64,000 bases of DNA from Paucilactobacillus vaccinostercus DSM 20634 (GCF_001436295.1 NZ_AYYY01000061.1:248229-312228), one strand, 5' to 3'. Shown: positions 34,489 to 44,252, counted from the first letter of the stretch. Numbers and translations: made by a program. Notes: generated from the sequence alone by a model not told the origin.

Positions 34489-35835
34489 ATGGACAAACAA
34501 AAGTTTCAGCAGCTCATGGAGCAGCTGCGCCAAGCAACGGGGGTCAATGCGAATCAGTTAGCCGAAAAATTGGTCAGCGCGGCGGTGATTGATCTTTTAC
34601 AAAATGAGCGGTTATATGGTGAAGTGCTCTTGCAACTACCACGCGCTTACGATGCGCAATTAACTGGAATTATGGGCCTTCGTTGGCAAGATAATGGCTT
34701 GCGATTGACGATTAATCCCCTGCGGCTGGCGAAGCTCCAGTTTAGCGATGAATTGCCAACGTTACTCAAGCATGAAGTACTTCATATTGTGTGGCAACAT
34801 CCCCTACGGTATCGCCAAACCGCACACCAACATAACGTCGGTATTGCCACTGATGTTGCGGTCAACCAGTATTTATCGGCGGCCCCGGTTGGCACGATGA
34901 CCTTAGGCAAACTCCAGCCGCTACTTGAGGAATCATTGCCCCCGAAGGATGATTCACAACGCTACCTCGATATTGTGGAACGCAGCGGGTTGAACCCTGA
35001 TGATCAGCAACCATCGGACGCCAATGCGCAACTGGATCGTGATGTCGATGCCGATCAGTCGCAGGCCGAACCAGGAGATGATACCGGTCAGCAGGCAGAT
35101 ACGCATGAGGGCTGGGAATCCGATCAAGATGGCAATGAGAGTCTGCAAACGGCCAATTTGCAGCAATTATTGACCCATGCATGGCAAAATACACCAGATA
35201 AGCAGCGCGGTTTATTACCGGGAGAGGTTTACCAGCAACTGGAAGCAGTCGATGATGAACCACGACTGAATTGGCGACAACTACTGAAAAAATCCCTTGG
35301 GAAAATGCCCTTGGGCAAAAAAGACTCCTACGCGCGGTTTAACCGGCGGCAACCGCTCCGAATGGATTTACCGGGGCAGATTACAAACTTGGTGGTTAAC
35401 GTGGCCGTGTTTGTGGATAATTCGGGGTCGATGGGGGAACGAGAAATCAGTTACCTCCTCACTCAAATTCGCGCAATTATGAAGGTTTATGATGCTAAAC
35501 TGACGGTGTATAGCTTTGACACGCAGGTTCATGCGCAGGAAGCCTACGAGGTGAAGCAGGCGACTCAAATTCGGTTCGAACGGATCGGTGGTGGGGGCAC
35601 CCGGTTTCAAAGTATTTTCGATTTTCTCCATCAGCAGCACGCAACGAACAACGATACCCTCGCGGTCATTCTAACGGATGGTTGGGGGGAAGCAAAGTTA
35701 GAGTCCTACCGGTTTAGTAATGTGCTGTGGGTGCTGACGACCGAGCGCAGCGAGTTATCCGTCACTAACCTGCAGACTCGCGTGGCTTCGCTGGCGGACG
35801 ATCCTAATTATCAAAAGATTAAAACTACAAATTAG
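34489..35835 (+). CDS. VWA domain protein with putative zinc-metallopeptidase-like N-terminus (DUF2201 type)
   Basis: A 448-residue cytoplasmic protein. The N-terminal half carries HEVLH (95-99) in a metallopeptidase-like context (KHEVLHIVWQH). An acidic low-complexity linker (about 163-220) follows. The C-terminal VWA-like domain has the MIDAS motif DNSGS (310-314) and a later ILTDG. Such proteins are found next to MoxR ATPases, as here, and are thought to be adaptors or chaperone partners. The 312-bp gap to the ATPase gene holds the structured repeats. Confidence 0.88.
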   Translation: MDKQKFQQLMEQLRQATGVNANQLAEKLVSAAVIDLLQNERLYGEVLLQLPRAYDAQLTGIMGLRWQDNGLRLTINPLRLAKLQFSDELPTLLKHEVLHIVWQHPLRYRQTAHQHNVGIATDVAVNQYLSAAPVGTMTLGKLQPLLEESLPPKDDSQRYLDIVERSGLNPDDQQPSDANAQLDRDVDADQSQAEPGDDTGQQADTHEGWESDQDGNESLQTANLQQLLTHAWQNTPDKQRGLLPGEVYQQLEAVDDEPRLNWRQLLKKSLGKMPLGKKDSYARFNRRQPLRMDLPGQITNLVVNVAVFVDNSGSMGEREISYLLTQIRAIMKVYDAKLTVYSFDTQVHAQEAYEVKQATQIRFERIGGGGTRFQSIFDFLHQQHATNNDTLAVILTDGWGEAKLESYRFSNVLWVLTTERSELSVTNLQTRVASLADDPNYQKIKTTN

Positions 35836-35851
35836 ATTAAAGGAGACCATT

Positions 35852-36145
35852 ATGATGCAGGAATACTTATCGCCAGCTGATATGCAGTCGGTGCTTGTTC
35901 ATGATGTTTCGTATACCCGAGCGGTACGTCTACTTTCGGAAAACTGGGATACGGAAGACAACCACTTATTTAGTGATCGGATTAAGACCAGTGACATTAT
36001 TTGGGCCCGTAAGTTACAGCGGGCTGGATTAATTCGTGGCAAGCATGATTTGTCGACGTATGAAGGGGCGCAAAAGTTTATTATTGCCCACGATGACTGG
36101 CTGATGCCGGCGGCTAAAAATGAATTATTGAAAGATTTTGATTAG
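35852..36145 (+). CDS. Small protein linked to the AAA/VWA operon
   Basis: 97 residues, soluble and acidic, no recognised domain. It starts 16 bp after the VWA gene with AAAGGAG 6 nt before the ATG, and a strong terminator follows. The position makes it the third component of the MoxR-VWA operon. Its function cannot be inferred. Confidence 0.7.
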   Translation: MMQEYLSPADMQSVLVHDVSYTRAVRLLSENWDTEDNHLFSDRIKTSDIIWARKLQRAGLIRGKHDLSTYEGAQKFIIAHDDWLMPAAKNELLKDFD

Positions 36146-36148
36146 CAG

Positions 36149-36188
36149 ACGCCCTCGAATTGGGAAAATCAATTCGGGGGCGTTTTTT
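36149..36188 (+). terminator. Rho-independent terminator
   Basis: ACGCCCTCGAATTG pairs with CAATTCGGGGGCGT and is followed by TTTTT. Confidence 0.9.
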
Positions 36189-36271
36189 GGCACGGACTTA
36201 GTCGATCTGACGGTTTGATCTAAAATGTAAATTTGGATCCGGTTTCAATTACTAAAAGTCAACTTTGAGGG

Positions 36272-36321
36272 TTTACATTCAATCACGAATATTATAAGAT
36301 AAATATCGTTCTTTTGTTCGT
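36272..36321 (+). promoter_or_regulatory. Promoter with candidate PurR boxes
   Basis: TTTACA (36272-36277) and TAAGAT (36295-36300) are spaced 17 bp. ACGAATATTA (36285-36294) and the inverted TTTGTTCGT (36313-36321), 18 bp apart, resemble the paired PurBoxes (CGAAYATT) of Gram-positive purine genes. The second box is weak. Confidence 0.45.
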
Positions 36322-36354
36322 ATATTTATAAAAGAGAGAAATGGGGACTGAAAA

Positions 36355-37665
36355 GTGTCATCAATCAATAAGTACTTTAAATTAGACGAACTACATACAA
36401 CGTTCCGTCGGGAATTATTGGCGGGGTTCACAACGTTTATTTCAATGGCCTATATTCTATTCGTTAATCCAAGCGTCCTCGGCGCTGCGGGAATGGATAA
36501 GGGCGCGGTCTTTACTGCGACCGCCCTTGCGAGTGCGTTGGGCTGTATCTTGATGGGTGTCTTAGCCCGTTACCCAATCGCAACGGCACCGGCACTGGGG
36601 ATCAACGCCTTCTTTGCCTACTCCGTTGTGATTGGTATGAAGGTGCCATGGCAAACGGCATTGGCCGGTGTCTTTGTGGCCTCTGTCATTTTCTTATTGA
36701 TTACCGTTTTTAAACTTCGTGAATTAATTATTGATGCGATTCCGAGTGACTTGAAGTATGCCATTTCAAGTGGGATTGGTCTGTTTATCGCTTTCTTGGG
36801 CTTGAACGATGGTGGTTTGATCGTGGCGAACAAGTCAACGGTGGTGGGCCTTGGCTCATTATCGGTCGGCACAACATGGTTAACGATTTTTGGCTTGATT
36901 GTTACGGCCATTCTGATGGTTCGAAAAGTGCCCGGTGGCATCTTTATCGGGATGGTTTTGACTTCAATTTTAGGATTGGTGACTGGTTTGATTCAGATGC
37001 CAAGCTCAATTATTGCTTCAGCACCAAGCTTGAAACCAACGTTTGCCGTTGGTATTAGCCACATCGGTGAAATTAACACCGTTCAAATGTGGGTGGTGGT
37101 TCTAACCTTCTTGCTAGTGACGTTCTTTGACACTGCGGGAACATTGGTGGGACTGGCCCAACAGGCTGGTTTCATGAAGAATAACAAGATGCCTCGTGTG
37201 GGGAAAGCCTTGATGTCTGATTCGACAGCCATGTTGGCTGGTTCGATTTTGGGAACTTCACCTGTGGGTGCCTACGTGGAATCATCAGCCGGTATCGCGG
37301 TGGGTGGTCGTTCAGGAATTACCGCCATCTTTACGGGAATTCTATTTATCTTGGGGATGTTCTTCTCACCATTACTGACAGTTGTGACGACGCAGGTAAC
37401 CGCACCAGCGTTGATCATTGTTGGGGTATTGATGGCCCAATCATTGAAGCACATCAACTGGAGTGACATGGAAATTGCGATTCCTTCGTTCCTGATTGTT
37501 TTGGGGATGCCATTGACATATAGTATTTCTGATGGGTTGGCACTGGGGGTTATCGTCTACCCAATCACTATGATTGCGGCTAAACGTGGAAAAGAAGTTC
37601 ATCCAATCATGTATCTCTTGTTCTTTATTTTTATCGGGTTCATGTGGATTTTAAATGTTGAATAA
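36355..37665 (+). CDS. NCS2 purine permease (AzgA/PbuG-like)
   Basis: A 436-residue membrane protein with about 12 to 14 hydrophobic segments. The N-terminal signature ELLAGFTTFISMAYILFVNP, then GINAFFAY and DTAGTLVGLA, place it in the AzgA-like branch that imports adenine, guanine or hypoxanthine. The start is GTG with a GGGGA site. Monocistronic with its own terminator. Candidate PurR boxes lie in the promoter, in contrast with the riboswitch-controlled permease at 47748-49073. Confidence 0.9.
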   Translation: MSSINKYFKLDELHTTFRRELLAGFTTFISMAYILFVNPSVLGAAGMDKGAVFTATALASALGCILMGVLARYPIATAPALGINAFFAYSVVIGMKVPWQTALAGVFVASVIFLLITVFKLRELIIDAIPSDLKYAISSGIGLFIAFLGLNDGGLIVANKSTVVGLGSLSVGTTWLTIFGLIVTAILMVRKVPGGIFIGMVLTSILGLVTGLIQMPSSIIASAPSLKPTFAVGISHIGEINTVQMWVVVLTFLLVTFFDTAGTLVGLAQQAGFMKNNKMPRVGKALMSDSTAMLAGSILGTSPVGAYVESSAGIAVGGRSGITAIFTGILFILGMFFSPLLTVVTTQVTAPALIIVGVLMAQSLKHINWSDMEIAIPSFLIVLGMPLTYSISDGLALGVIVYPITMIAAKRGKEVHPIMYLLFFIFIGFMWILNVE

Positions 37666-37699
37666 TTAGCGTATTGTGACAATATGCGTTTAAAAAATA

Positions 37700-37741
37700 A
37701 AAACGATACTAATTTTGCCTACTGGCGGTTAGTATCGTTTT
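37700..37741. terminator. Bidirectional terminator
   Basis: AAAACGATACTAA, 16-nt loop, TTAGTATCGTTTT between convergent genes. Confidence 0.85.
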
Positions 37742-37754
37742 GACGTATAGAGGC

Positions 37755-37970
37755 CTACTGGCTGTCTCGGACTGCAGTAACTGAGAATTTTGTCCCTTCG
37801 AATGCGGCGTTGAGCCGCTCCTGAGTCAAATCAGTGCCTTCAATGGTGGCCTGTCCAGCTTGTAAATCGACAGTTGCGGCTGACACACCGTCTAAATCAA
37901 GGAGGGTATGGGTAACTTTCATTCGACAACGGGCACACCGCATGCCGGCAACGGTTGCAATTTTAGTCAT
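37755..37970 (-). CDS. Heavy-metal-associated domain protein (CopZ-like)
   Basis: About 71 residues, a single HMA ferredoxin-like fold with the metal-binding CxxC in GMRCARC (about 9-15). It probably binds copper(I) or another soft metal in the cytoplasm. ATG 37970 follows GGCGG. Upstream in-frame codons lack a ribosome site. It stands alone, about 20 kb from the copper operon that carries its own CopZ domain. Confidence 0.85.
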   Translation of the reverse strand: MTKIATVAGMRCARCRMKVTHTLLDLDGVSAATVDLQAGQATIEGTDLTQERLNAAFEGTKFSVTAVRDSQ

Positions 37971-38111
37971 GGTTTCACCGCCTCTCACAGTTTTGATTAT
38001 TGTACCGCAGAATCCGAATAAATAAAGCCGTCATTTTTTAGGTTGAATTAGCAGTAAATTCCCAGTCGTGAGCGTATAATTGACAATCAAAAGGAACCAA
38101 GGAGGATCAAT

Positions 38112-40013
38112 ATGGCAATTAATGAAGCGTTAATTAAAGATGATCTATACGAAGCGGTGAATGGTGACTGGATTAAGACCGCCACCATCCCCGATGATAA
38201 ACCGGCAACGGGGGGCTTTAACGACCTCGTGGATGAAATTGATCAACAGTTGATGGGGGATTTTGACACCCTGAAAGAGCATGCAGAGACTGAATCAGCA
38301 CCGATGCAGGAATTTTTAAAGTATTATCGACTGGCACTTGATTTTGACCGTCGTGAGCGGGAACAAACAACCCCGTTGAAACAAGTGTTAGCACCACTGA
38401 CGGCCATGATCTCGTACGCTGATTTTCAGAAAAATTGGGCGGATTGGCTGATTTCAGGGATGCCGAGCCCACTCGGGTTTGATATTGATGCCGACATGAA
38501 GAATGCCCAAATCAACGCCCTATTTATCGCTGCACCCAAGTTGATTTTGCCGGATAAAACCTACTATGCCGAGGGAAATCCACAAGCAGACCAACTGCTA
38601 AAATTATTTGCGGCCATGATGAAGAAGCTCTTATTGGCACTGGATTATGATGAGATCGCGGCCCAACGGTTGATTGACCAAGCGTTAGCGTTCGATCGGC
38701 TATTAGTGCCACACGTTAAGAGTGCCGAAGAATCGGCGGATTATAGCAAGATGTATAATCCACAGACGTTTGCAGAGTTTACCGCCCACAGTCAGCAGTT
38801 GGACCTCGGCGCGGTGGTTGAAAGCCTGGTGGGTGCTCAGCCGGAGAAACTCATCATCATGGAACCGAAATTCCTCGATGCCTTTGACGACATCATGAGT
38901 GATGAGCACTTTGATGATTTTAAGGGCTGGATGATCGTCAAGACGGTTTACGGGTTGAGCAGTTACCTGACGGATGAACTCCGTATTGTTTCTGGCGAAT
39001 ACAGTCGAGCCTTGTCTGGCAGTAAGGCTGCCAAGAAGCGGCCAAAGTTTGCCTATTATCTGGCGATGGGGATGTTCGGTCAGGTTGTTGGTGACTATTA
39101 TGGGCGCAAGTACTTTGGGGAAACCGCGAAGGCGGACGTTCACCACATGGTTGAAAAAATGATTAGCGTTTACCAGCACCGACTGGCTAACAATACGTGG
39201 CTCAGCCAAGCCACCCGTGATAAGGCGATTTTAAAGCTGAATAAACTGGGAATTCAAGTCGGCTATCCGGATGACCTTGATCCGTTGTATCGAAAATTGC
39301 ATGTTGATCCAACCCAGTCATTGTTGGTAAACGCCATTAGTATGACCCGGGTGGCGACCGAAGACATGTTCAGCAAGTGGAATCAGCCGGTAGATCGTAA
39401 TCGGTGGGAAATGAGCGCGGCCACGGTTAACGCGTACTATCATCCGTTCAAAAATATTATCGTATTCCCCGCTGCTATTTTACAGGCGCCCTTCTATAGT
39501 CTGAAACAGAGTAGTAGCCAGAACTACGGCGGAATTGGGGCCGTGATCGCCCATGAAATTTCACACGCGTTTGATAACAACGGTGCGTTGTTTGATGAAT
39601 ACGGGAACTTAAATAACTGGTGGACGGATGAAGATTCACAACAGTTCAAACAGTTAGCCGCAAAAATGATTGGCGAGTTTGATGGGTTGGAGTTTGCCGG
39701 TCAAAAGGTGAATGGCAAACTAACCGTTTCAGAAAACATTGCCGATGGTGGTGGCTTGAGCTGTGCATTAGAGGCAGCCAAGTCGGAAGAAGACGTCGAT
39801 ATTCGGGCCTTCTTTGTTAACTGGGCTACGATTTGGCGGATGAAGGCTACGACCCAGTACATGCAATTGCTACTGTCGATTGACGTGCATGCTCCCGCAA
39901 AATTACGGGCCAACGTGCAGGTACAAAACTTAGCCGACTTTTATACCACGTTTGGGATTCAGTCTGGTGATGCGATGTATCTGGCGCCTGAAGATCGTGT
40001 GAATATTTGGTAG
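38112..40013 (+). CDS. pepO: M13 family endopeptidase PepO
   Basis: A 633-residue neprilysin-type zinc metallopeptidase without a signal peptide, hence cytoplasmic as in other lactic acid bacteria. The zinc site is HEISH (His481, Glu482, His485) and the third ligand lies in ENIADGGG (Glu541). It hydrolyses oligopeptides of roughly 5 to 30 residues. AAGGAGG is 6 nt before the ATG. Monocistronic. Confidence 0.95.
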   Translation: MAINEALIKDDLYEAVNGDWIKTATIPDDKPATGGFNDLVDEIDQQLMGDFDTLKEHAETESAPMQEFLKYYRLALDFDRREREQTTPLKQVLAPLTAMISYADFQKNWADWLISGMPSPLGFDIDADMKNAQINALFIAAPKLILPDKTYYAEGNPQADQLLKLFAAMMKKLLLALDYDEIAAQRLIDQALAFDRLLVPHVKSAEESADYSKMYNPQTFAEFTAHSQQLDLGAVVESLVGAQPEKLIIMEPKFLDAFDDIMSDEHFDDFKGWMIVKTVYGLSSYLTDELRIVSGEYSRALSGSKAAKKRPKFAYYLAMGMFGQVVGDYYGRKYFGETAKADVHHMVEKMISVYQHRLANNTWLSQATRDKAILKLNKLGIQVGYPDDLDPLYRKLHVDPTQSLLVNAISMTRVATEDMFSKWNQPVDRNRWEMSAATVNAYYHPFKNIIVFPAAILQAPFYSLKQSSSQNYGGIGAVIAHEISHAFDNNGALFDEYGNLNNWWTDEDSQQFKQLAAKMIGEFDGLEFAGQKVNGKLTVSENIADGGGLSCALEAAKSEEDVDIRAFFVNWATIWRMKATTQYMQLLLSIDVHAPAKLRANVQVQNLADFYTTFGIQSGDAMYLAPEDRVNIW

Positions 40014-40105
40014 GATTTTAAAATGTGGGTTGACGCTTTATCCGAGCGGCAAAATACGGTCTAGTAAGAGACCAACTAGTTTCAAGTAACACAGGGGGAA
40101 TCAAC

Positions 40106-40549
40106 GTGACATTTTATGCTGCTAGTTATTTTACCCATCAAAATTTTTTTAGTAAGTATCTTGGATTTGGAGTGGCAATTGCACTGGCCGTGCTCTTAGT
40201 TTTTTTCTTAGTGCGGTATTTTCAAAATCGAATTACAACTAAGTATCGAGATTTGATTCTGATTGTTGCGTTGTTGATTGTGTTTATTATCGGTACACAA
40301 ATTGGTAATCTTGAGCAGGTCAAAATGGTGAATAATCAGACAACACAAATGAAGCAGTTTATTGACCGAATACGCGATGATCGCGGAGTTAACAGGCATC
40401 AGGTGGCAGTAAGTTCTACCAGTCTGAAGGACGGTATGCTTGTGAAAATCAAACATCAGGTATACCGGGTGCACTTTGATGATTCGTACTTAAGCTACGA
40501 ATTAACAAAGGTCAATCTGATGAATCACGATGTCCAGTATGTTAAGTAG
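40106..40549 (+). CDS. DUF3290 membrane protein
   Basis: 147 residues with two N-terminal transmembrane helices (about 19-40 and 49-66) and a soluble tail of about 80 residues. It is a DUF3290 protein, almost always found directly before a DUF421 gene in lactobacilli, as here. Starts GTG with AGGGGGAA upstream. Function unknown. Confidence 0.85.
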   Translation: MTFYAASYFTHQNFFSKYLGFGVAIALAVLLVFFLVRYFQNRITTKYRDLILIVALLIVFIIGTQIGNLEQVKMVNNQTTQMKQFIDRIRDDRGVNRHQVAVSSTSLKDGMLVKIKHQVYRVHFDDSYLSYELTKVNLMNHDVQYVK

Positions 40550-40558
40550 GTGAGTAAC

Positions 40559-41194
40559 GTGCAAATTTATTATGATGTGGGTTTAAAATTGGCATTGGGT
40601 TTTGTATGCCTAATTGCTCAGATAAACTTAACGGGGAAAGGAAATTTAGCACCATCCTCGGCTATGGATTCCGTACAAAATTTTGTTCTAGGTGGCATTA
40701 TTGGTGGTGCCATGTTTAATAGTGATATTACACTTTTTCAGTTCTTTTTGATTCTAGTTTTGTGGACATTACTGGTTTTAGTTACCAAGTATGCGAAAGA
40801 ACATAATCGAGTGATTAAACGAATGATCGACGGGCAGCCCCAAACAGTTATTAAAGATGGCGAAATTGCGCTAAAAACGGTTCTTCGTAGCGGTTTGTCA
40901 GCGGCCGATCTAATGTTTAAACTTCGACAAAACGGGGTGTATTCAGTGAAAGACGTCAAGCGAGCAGTATTAGAACAAAATGGACAGCTTACAGTAACCG
41001 TGTTTGGTGATGATGCCATTAAATTCCCGTTGATTACAGATGGCCAGATAAATCAAGATGTGTTGCCGATAATTAATCATGATGAGGCGTGGTTACTGGC
41101 GCAATTGAGACAACAGCGCGTGGTACTCAAGGATGTTTATCTAGCCGAGTACCGTGATGGGCATGTTGAAATCTCTGCCTACCAGTTACCATAA
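40559..41194 (+). CDS. DUF421 (YetF-like) membrane protein
   Basis: About 211 residues: three N-terminal membrane helices, with the conserved AMDSVQNFVLGGIIG, followed by a soluble YetF-type domain (about 95-211). It lies immediately behind DUF3290. GTG 40559 is better spaced from TAGGTGA than GTG 40550. YetF-like proteins have been linked to envelope stress and spore germination in other Firmicutes. The role here is unknown. Confidence 0.88.
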   Translation: MQIYYDVGLKLALGFVCLIAQINLTGKGNLAPSSAMDSVQNFVLGGIIGGAMFNSDITLFQFFLILVLWTLLVLVTKYAKEHNRVIKRMIDGQPQTVIKDGEIALKTVLRSGLSAADLMFKLRQNGVYSVKDVKRAVLEQNGQLTVTVFGDDAIKFPLITDGQINQDVLPIINHDEAWLLAQLRQQRVVLKDVYLAEYRDGHVEISAYQLP

Positions 41195-41206
41195 TTAGAT
41201 AGACTA

Positions 41207-41247
41207 AAAAACCAGAATTGCTTGTGTGTCGGCAATTCTGGTTTTTG
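41207..41247. terminator. Bidirectional terminator
   Basis: AAAAACCAGAATTGC, 10-nt loop, GCAATTCTGGTTTTT. Confidence 0.9.
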
Positions 41248-41269
41248 TGTGGCATCAAATTTGATGTAT

Positions 41270-41935
41270 TTATTTAGTTTCTCCATTCCCAGCGGTTAAA
41301 AATGGCCGGTACACTGGCATCAAGACGTCAGATAGGATGTGGTCGAGGCGTGAACGATCTATCGTTGTATCGTCCGTCGCATAGAAGGCATCCATGAGGA
41401 CCAATGCTGGGAGGTCGTAAAGGGCCTCGTCAAAGTGCGTGAGATCGACTTCGCCCCGCTCGGAGGCGTGTTCAAAAAATGTCCGCACCATTTGACTGAG
41501 GTAGTTTTTACGCGCAAATTTATCGAAATAATCGCGCATCGAGATTCCGCCCAACCGTTCACGCATGAGGCCAATGATATTGGCGTAGTGCATGCTGGTT
41601 AGCAGCGTGCCAATCCGATCGAACAAGTCTCGAAGATCGCCTTCCAAAGAGCCGGTATCCGGAGCTTGACTCATTTTTGCGGCTAGGCCAGTTGTTTGCG
41701 TGCGCAAAGCGGCCAGCACAATATCGGCCTTCGAGTCCCAACGCCGGTAAAGGACGCTTTTGTTTGTATGGGCGTGCTTAGCGATCATGTCCATCGTGAT
41801 CGCTTCATATTTTGTTTGTTCGATTAAATTAAGGGTTGAGGCGAGAATATCAGCTTCCAGTTCTTTTCCCCGTCGGCGGTGCTGGGTGGTCGATGCGTTT
41901 GATGAACCTTGCTGATCATGAGGGCTGTTTGCCAT
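41270..41935 (-). CDS. TetR family regulator divergent from a DHA2 exporter
   Basis: A 221-residue regulator with the helix-turn-helix at about 25-70 (EADILASTLNLIEQTKYEAI, NKSVLYRRWDSKADIV) and a TetR_C-type ligand domain. AAAGGAAG precedes the ATG. It is divergent from the MFS gene, and a 12-bp palindrome (42030-42041) overlaps the MFS promoter, so it is the likely repressor. Confidence 0.9.
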   Translation of the reverse strand: MANSPHDQQGSSNASTTQHRRRGKELEADILASTLNLIEQTKYEAITMDMIAKHAHTNKSVLYRRWDSKADIVLAALRTQTTGLAAKMSQAPDTGSLEGDLRDLFDRIGTLLTSMHYANIIGLMRERLGGISMRDYFDKFARKNYLSQMVRTFFEHASERGEVDLTHFDEALYDLPALVLMDAFYATDDTTIDRSRLDHILSDVLMPVYRPFLTAGNGETK

Positions 41936-42002
41936 GAAATGACTTCCTTTCGGACGAAGTTGCTACTAAGCAGTATAGCATGAATTTTTTTTAAAAGGGT
42001 GG

Positions 42003-42041
42003 TTGACAATCGACATCAAAAGATATAGAGTACTTGAGTAC
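42003..42041 (+). promoter_or_regulatory. MFS promoter with TetR-type operator
   Basis: TTGACA (42003-42008) and TAGAGT (42026-42031) spaced 17 bp. GTACT-TG-AGTAC (42030-42041), a perfect palindrome, begins at the end of the -10, well placed to block initiation. Confidence 0.6.
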
Positions 42042-42100
42042 CTAAAATTAGAGACTAAAGTTCCTTAAAAATAGTCTAACTCATTATCGGAGGTGTCACA

Positions 42101-43567
42101 ATGGCAACTAACAAAAAAACAGAAAGTGCGTTACCACGCGCGATCGTTAATCAGGCGTGGATCATCGTGCTGGGCGCGATTGCACCCATGCTGGATTCGA
42201 CAATGGTCAACATTGCCCTCAACAAATTATCTTCAGATTTTAATGAATCATTAAGTACCGTTCAATGGGTGGTCACGGGCTACTTATTGGCGATGGTCGT
42301 GGCAGTGCCCTTTACCGGCTGGCTGAATGACAAGATTGGTGGTAAAAAGGTCTTCTTGATTGCCGAAGTGTTGTTCGGCTTGTTTTCACTGGTGGCCGCG
42401 ATGTCTGGCAATGTCACCATGCTGATTAGTATTCGGTTTGTGCAAGGATTCAGTGCTGGTTTGATTACACCGTTGTTGACAACATTGTTAGTTGATGTGG
42501 CGGGAGTCGGATCGATGGGGCGGATCATGGCCATTGTTGGATTACCCATCATGCTAGGCCCGATCTTTGGCCCTGTAATTGGGGGCGTGATCGTCCAGTA
42601 TCTATCATGGCGCTGGATCTTTTTCGTCAATGTTCCCGTTGTTATCATCGCCACAATTCTCATTTGGGTGAAGTTACCAGCAATTGCCCCTAAGAATCCG
42701 ACCGCTAAATTTGACTGGCCGGGAGTAAGCTTACTGGCTGGCGGTTCGGCAGCGATTGTTTACGGCATTGTTAAGGCTAGCTCAAAGGCCAGTTTTAACA
42801 ATAGTACGACGTTAAGCTATGTGGGTGTGGGAATTGCCTTGCTGGTGATTTACGCGATTTACGCTATTTTCCGTAAGAGTCAGGCAGTGGTGCCGTTATT
42901 TCTGTTCAAACGACGTAACTTTACCGGTTCAATGATTGGACTAGTTTTGGCGGGGATTGTGAATAACGGACCAATGCTGTTACTGCCACTGTTTTTCCAA
43001 AATCTACGTGGTCAAAGTGTTGCTGAAGCGGGATTATCTCTTATTCCACAAGGAATCGGGATGCTGATTGCCCGACCAATCATTGGCCGCTTCATTGATC
43101 GAATTGGGGCGCGGTGGGTTCTGATTGTCGGCTTGTTAGTGACCCTAATCGGAACCGTGCCGTTCATGTCCTTTGATCAGCACACTAATTTCTGGTTGCT
43201 GATGGGCGTCTTATTTGTCCGGGGAATCGGGGCCGGAGCCATCATCAGTCCGCTCATGACCGATTCGTTTGTCGGCCAAGATTCCAAGTATTCTGGCCAA
43301 ATTTCGATTGCGGGGCGGATTACACAAAATGTCGGTGGTGCGTTTGGCTCAGCATTGATGGCGACGGTTGCGTCGGCGTATCTCACTAGCCACACGCATG
43401 AACTGATGGCTAATCATTTGACCGCTGTGGCGCACGCCTACCAACAGGGATTTATCTGGGCGGTGGCCTGCACTGCCGTCGTGATTATCCCAGCGTTCTT
43501 GCTGACTAACAAGCTTGGTCACCAGTCGGACAAGGAGGTTGTACCGGCACCAACAACTGAAAAGTAA
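42101..43567 (+). CDS. MFS multidrug exporter, DHA2 family
   Basis: 488 residues and 14 predicted helices. It carries LDSTMVNIALNKL in helix 1, motif A-like WLNDKIGGKKVF (about 67-78) and motif C-like GLPIMLGPIFGPVIGG (about 146-161), as in EmrB/LmrB/QacA relatives. It is probably repressed by the divergent TetR protein. ATG is preceded by GGAGGTG. Confidence 0.9.
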   Translation: MATNKKTESALPRAIVNQAWIIVLGAIAPMLDSTMVNIALNKLSSDFNESLSTVQWVVTGYLLAMVVAVPFTGWLNDKIGGKKVFLIAEVLFGLFSLVAAMSGNVTMLISIRFVQGFSAGLITPLLTTLLVDVAGVGSMGRIMAIVGLPIMLGPIFGPVIGGVIVQYLSWRWIFFVNVPVVIIATILIWVKLPAIAPKNPTAKFDWPGVSLLAGGSAAIVYGIVKASSKASFNNSTTLSYVGVGIALLVIYAIYAIFRKSQAVVPLFLFKRRNFTGSMIGLVLAGIVNNGPMLLLPLFFQNLRGQSVAEAGLSLIPQGIGMLIARPIIGRFIDRIGARWVLIVGLLVTLIGTVPFMSFDQHTNFWLLMGVLFVRGIGAGAIISPLMTDSFVGQDSKYSGQISIAGRITQNVGGAFGSALMATVASAYLTSHTHELMANHLTAVAHAYQQGFIWAVACTAVVIIPAFLLTNKLGHQSDKEVVPAPTTEK

Positions 43568-43570
43568 AAG

Positions 43571-43606
43571 AAAGTGGTATGACAGAAATTGTCATACCAC
43601 TTTTTT
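43571..43606. terminator. Bidirectional terminator
   Basis: AAAGTGGTATGACA, short loop, TGTCATACCACTTTTTT. Confidence 0.9.
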
Positions 43607-43610
43607 GAAA

Positions 43611-44252
43611 TCAGTAAAATGAAGGTTTATCGCCCTGCGTGCCGGGTTGATTAACGCCCAGGCTTTGCCGAGCATATTGCCCAGTTTGATCTTGCAGAAT
43701 GGCGGTAATGAGTTGGGCCACGGCTTCGCGGCTAACCTCGGTGCCACCAAATGGCTGACCACTCTGGGTCGTTTCGTAGGCTAACTGATGTTGATCGTTG
43801 AAGAGCCAGGCTAGTCGTAGGAGGGTGTAGTCCAACGATGATTGGGTGACGACGGCGGCCGTCTGCTTTCGTTTCGCGATGGAACTAGCGATCATCATAG
43901 TGTTCCAGTCGCCAAACTTACCGGGGACTTCATCTTCAATGCCGAGAACTGTTGCGGCAATTAGGGACTGAACATGGTGGGCCTCCATTGCCTTAACGAC
44001 CGTTGTCACGGCAGCTAAATCGCGCATTTCGTTTAGATAGACGGCATCGACATCTGTCAACGCCTGATCAAGGGTGGCCCGATCACTAAAATCACCAGTA
44101 ATCACGGTCTCGCGTTCTGGATCGGTAACCGTGATGCGCCGGTCTGCCCGTCGAGCCAGCAACTTCAAATGGTAATCAGTTTGTGTCAGTAAGGTTTCGG
44201 TGAGGACGGTCGCAATTTGACCAGCAGCACCAAGAATTAAAACAGTTTTCAT
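43611..44252 (-). CDS. NAD(P)H-binding atypical SDR (NmrA-like)
   Basis: About 213 residues. An N-terminal Rossmann motif (TVLILGAAGQIA) and a second strand ending LLARRAD suggest NADP binding. An upstream in-frame ATG (44306) lacks a ribosome site. GGAGCG is 8 nt before ATG 44252. The family includes quinone oxidoreductase-like and redox-sensing proteins. The reaction is unknown. Confidence 0.82.
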   Translation of the reverse strand: MKTVLILGAAGQIATVLTETLLTQTDYHLKLLARRADRRITVTDPERETVITGDFSDRATLDQALTDVDAVYLNEMRDLAAVTTVVKAMEAHHVQSLIAATVLGIEDEVPGKFGDWNTMMIASSIAKRKQTAAVVTQSSLDYTLLRLAWLFNDQHQLAYETTQSGQPFGGTEVSREAVAQLITAILQDQTGQYARQSLGVNQPGTQGDKPSFY

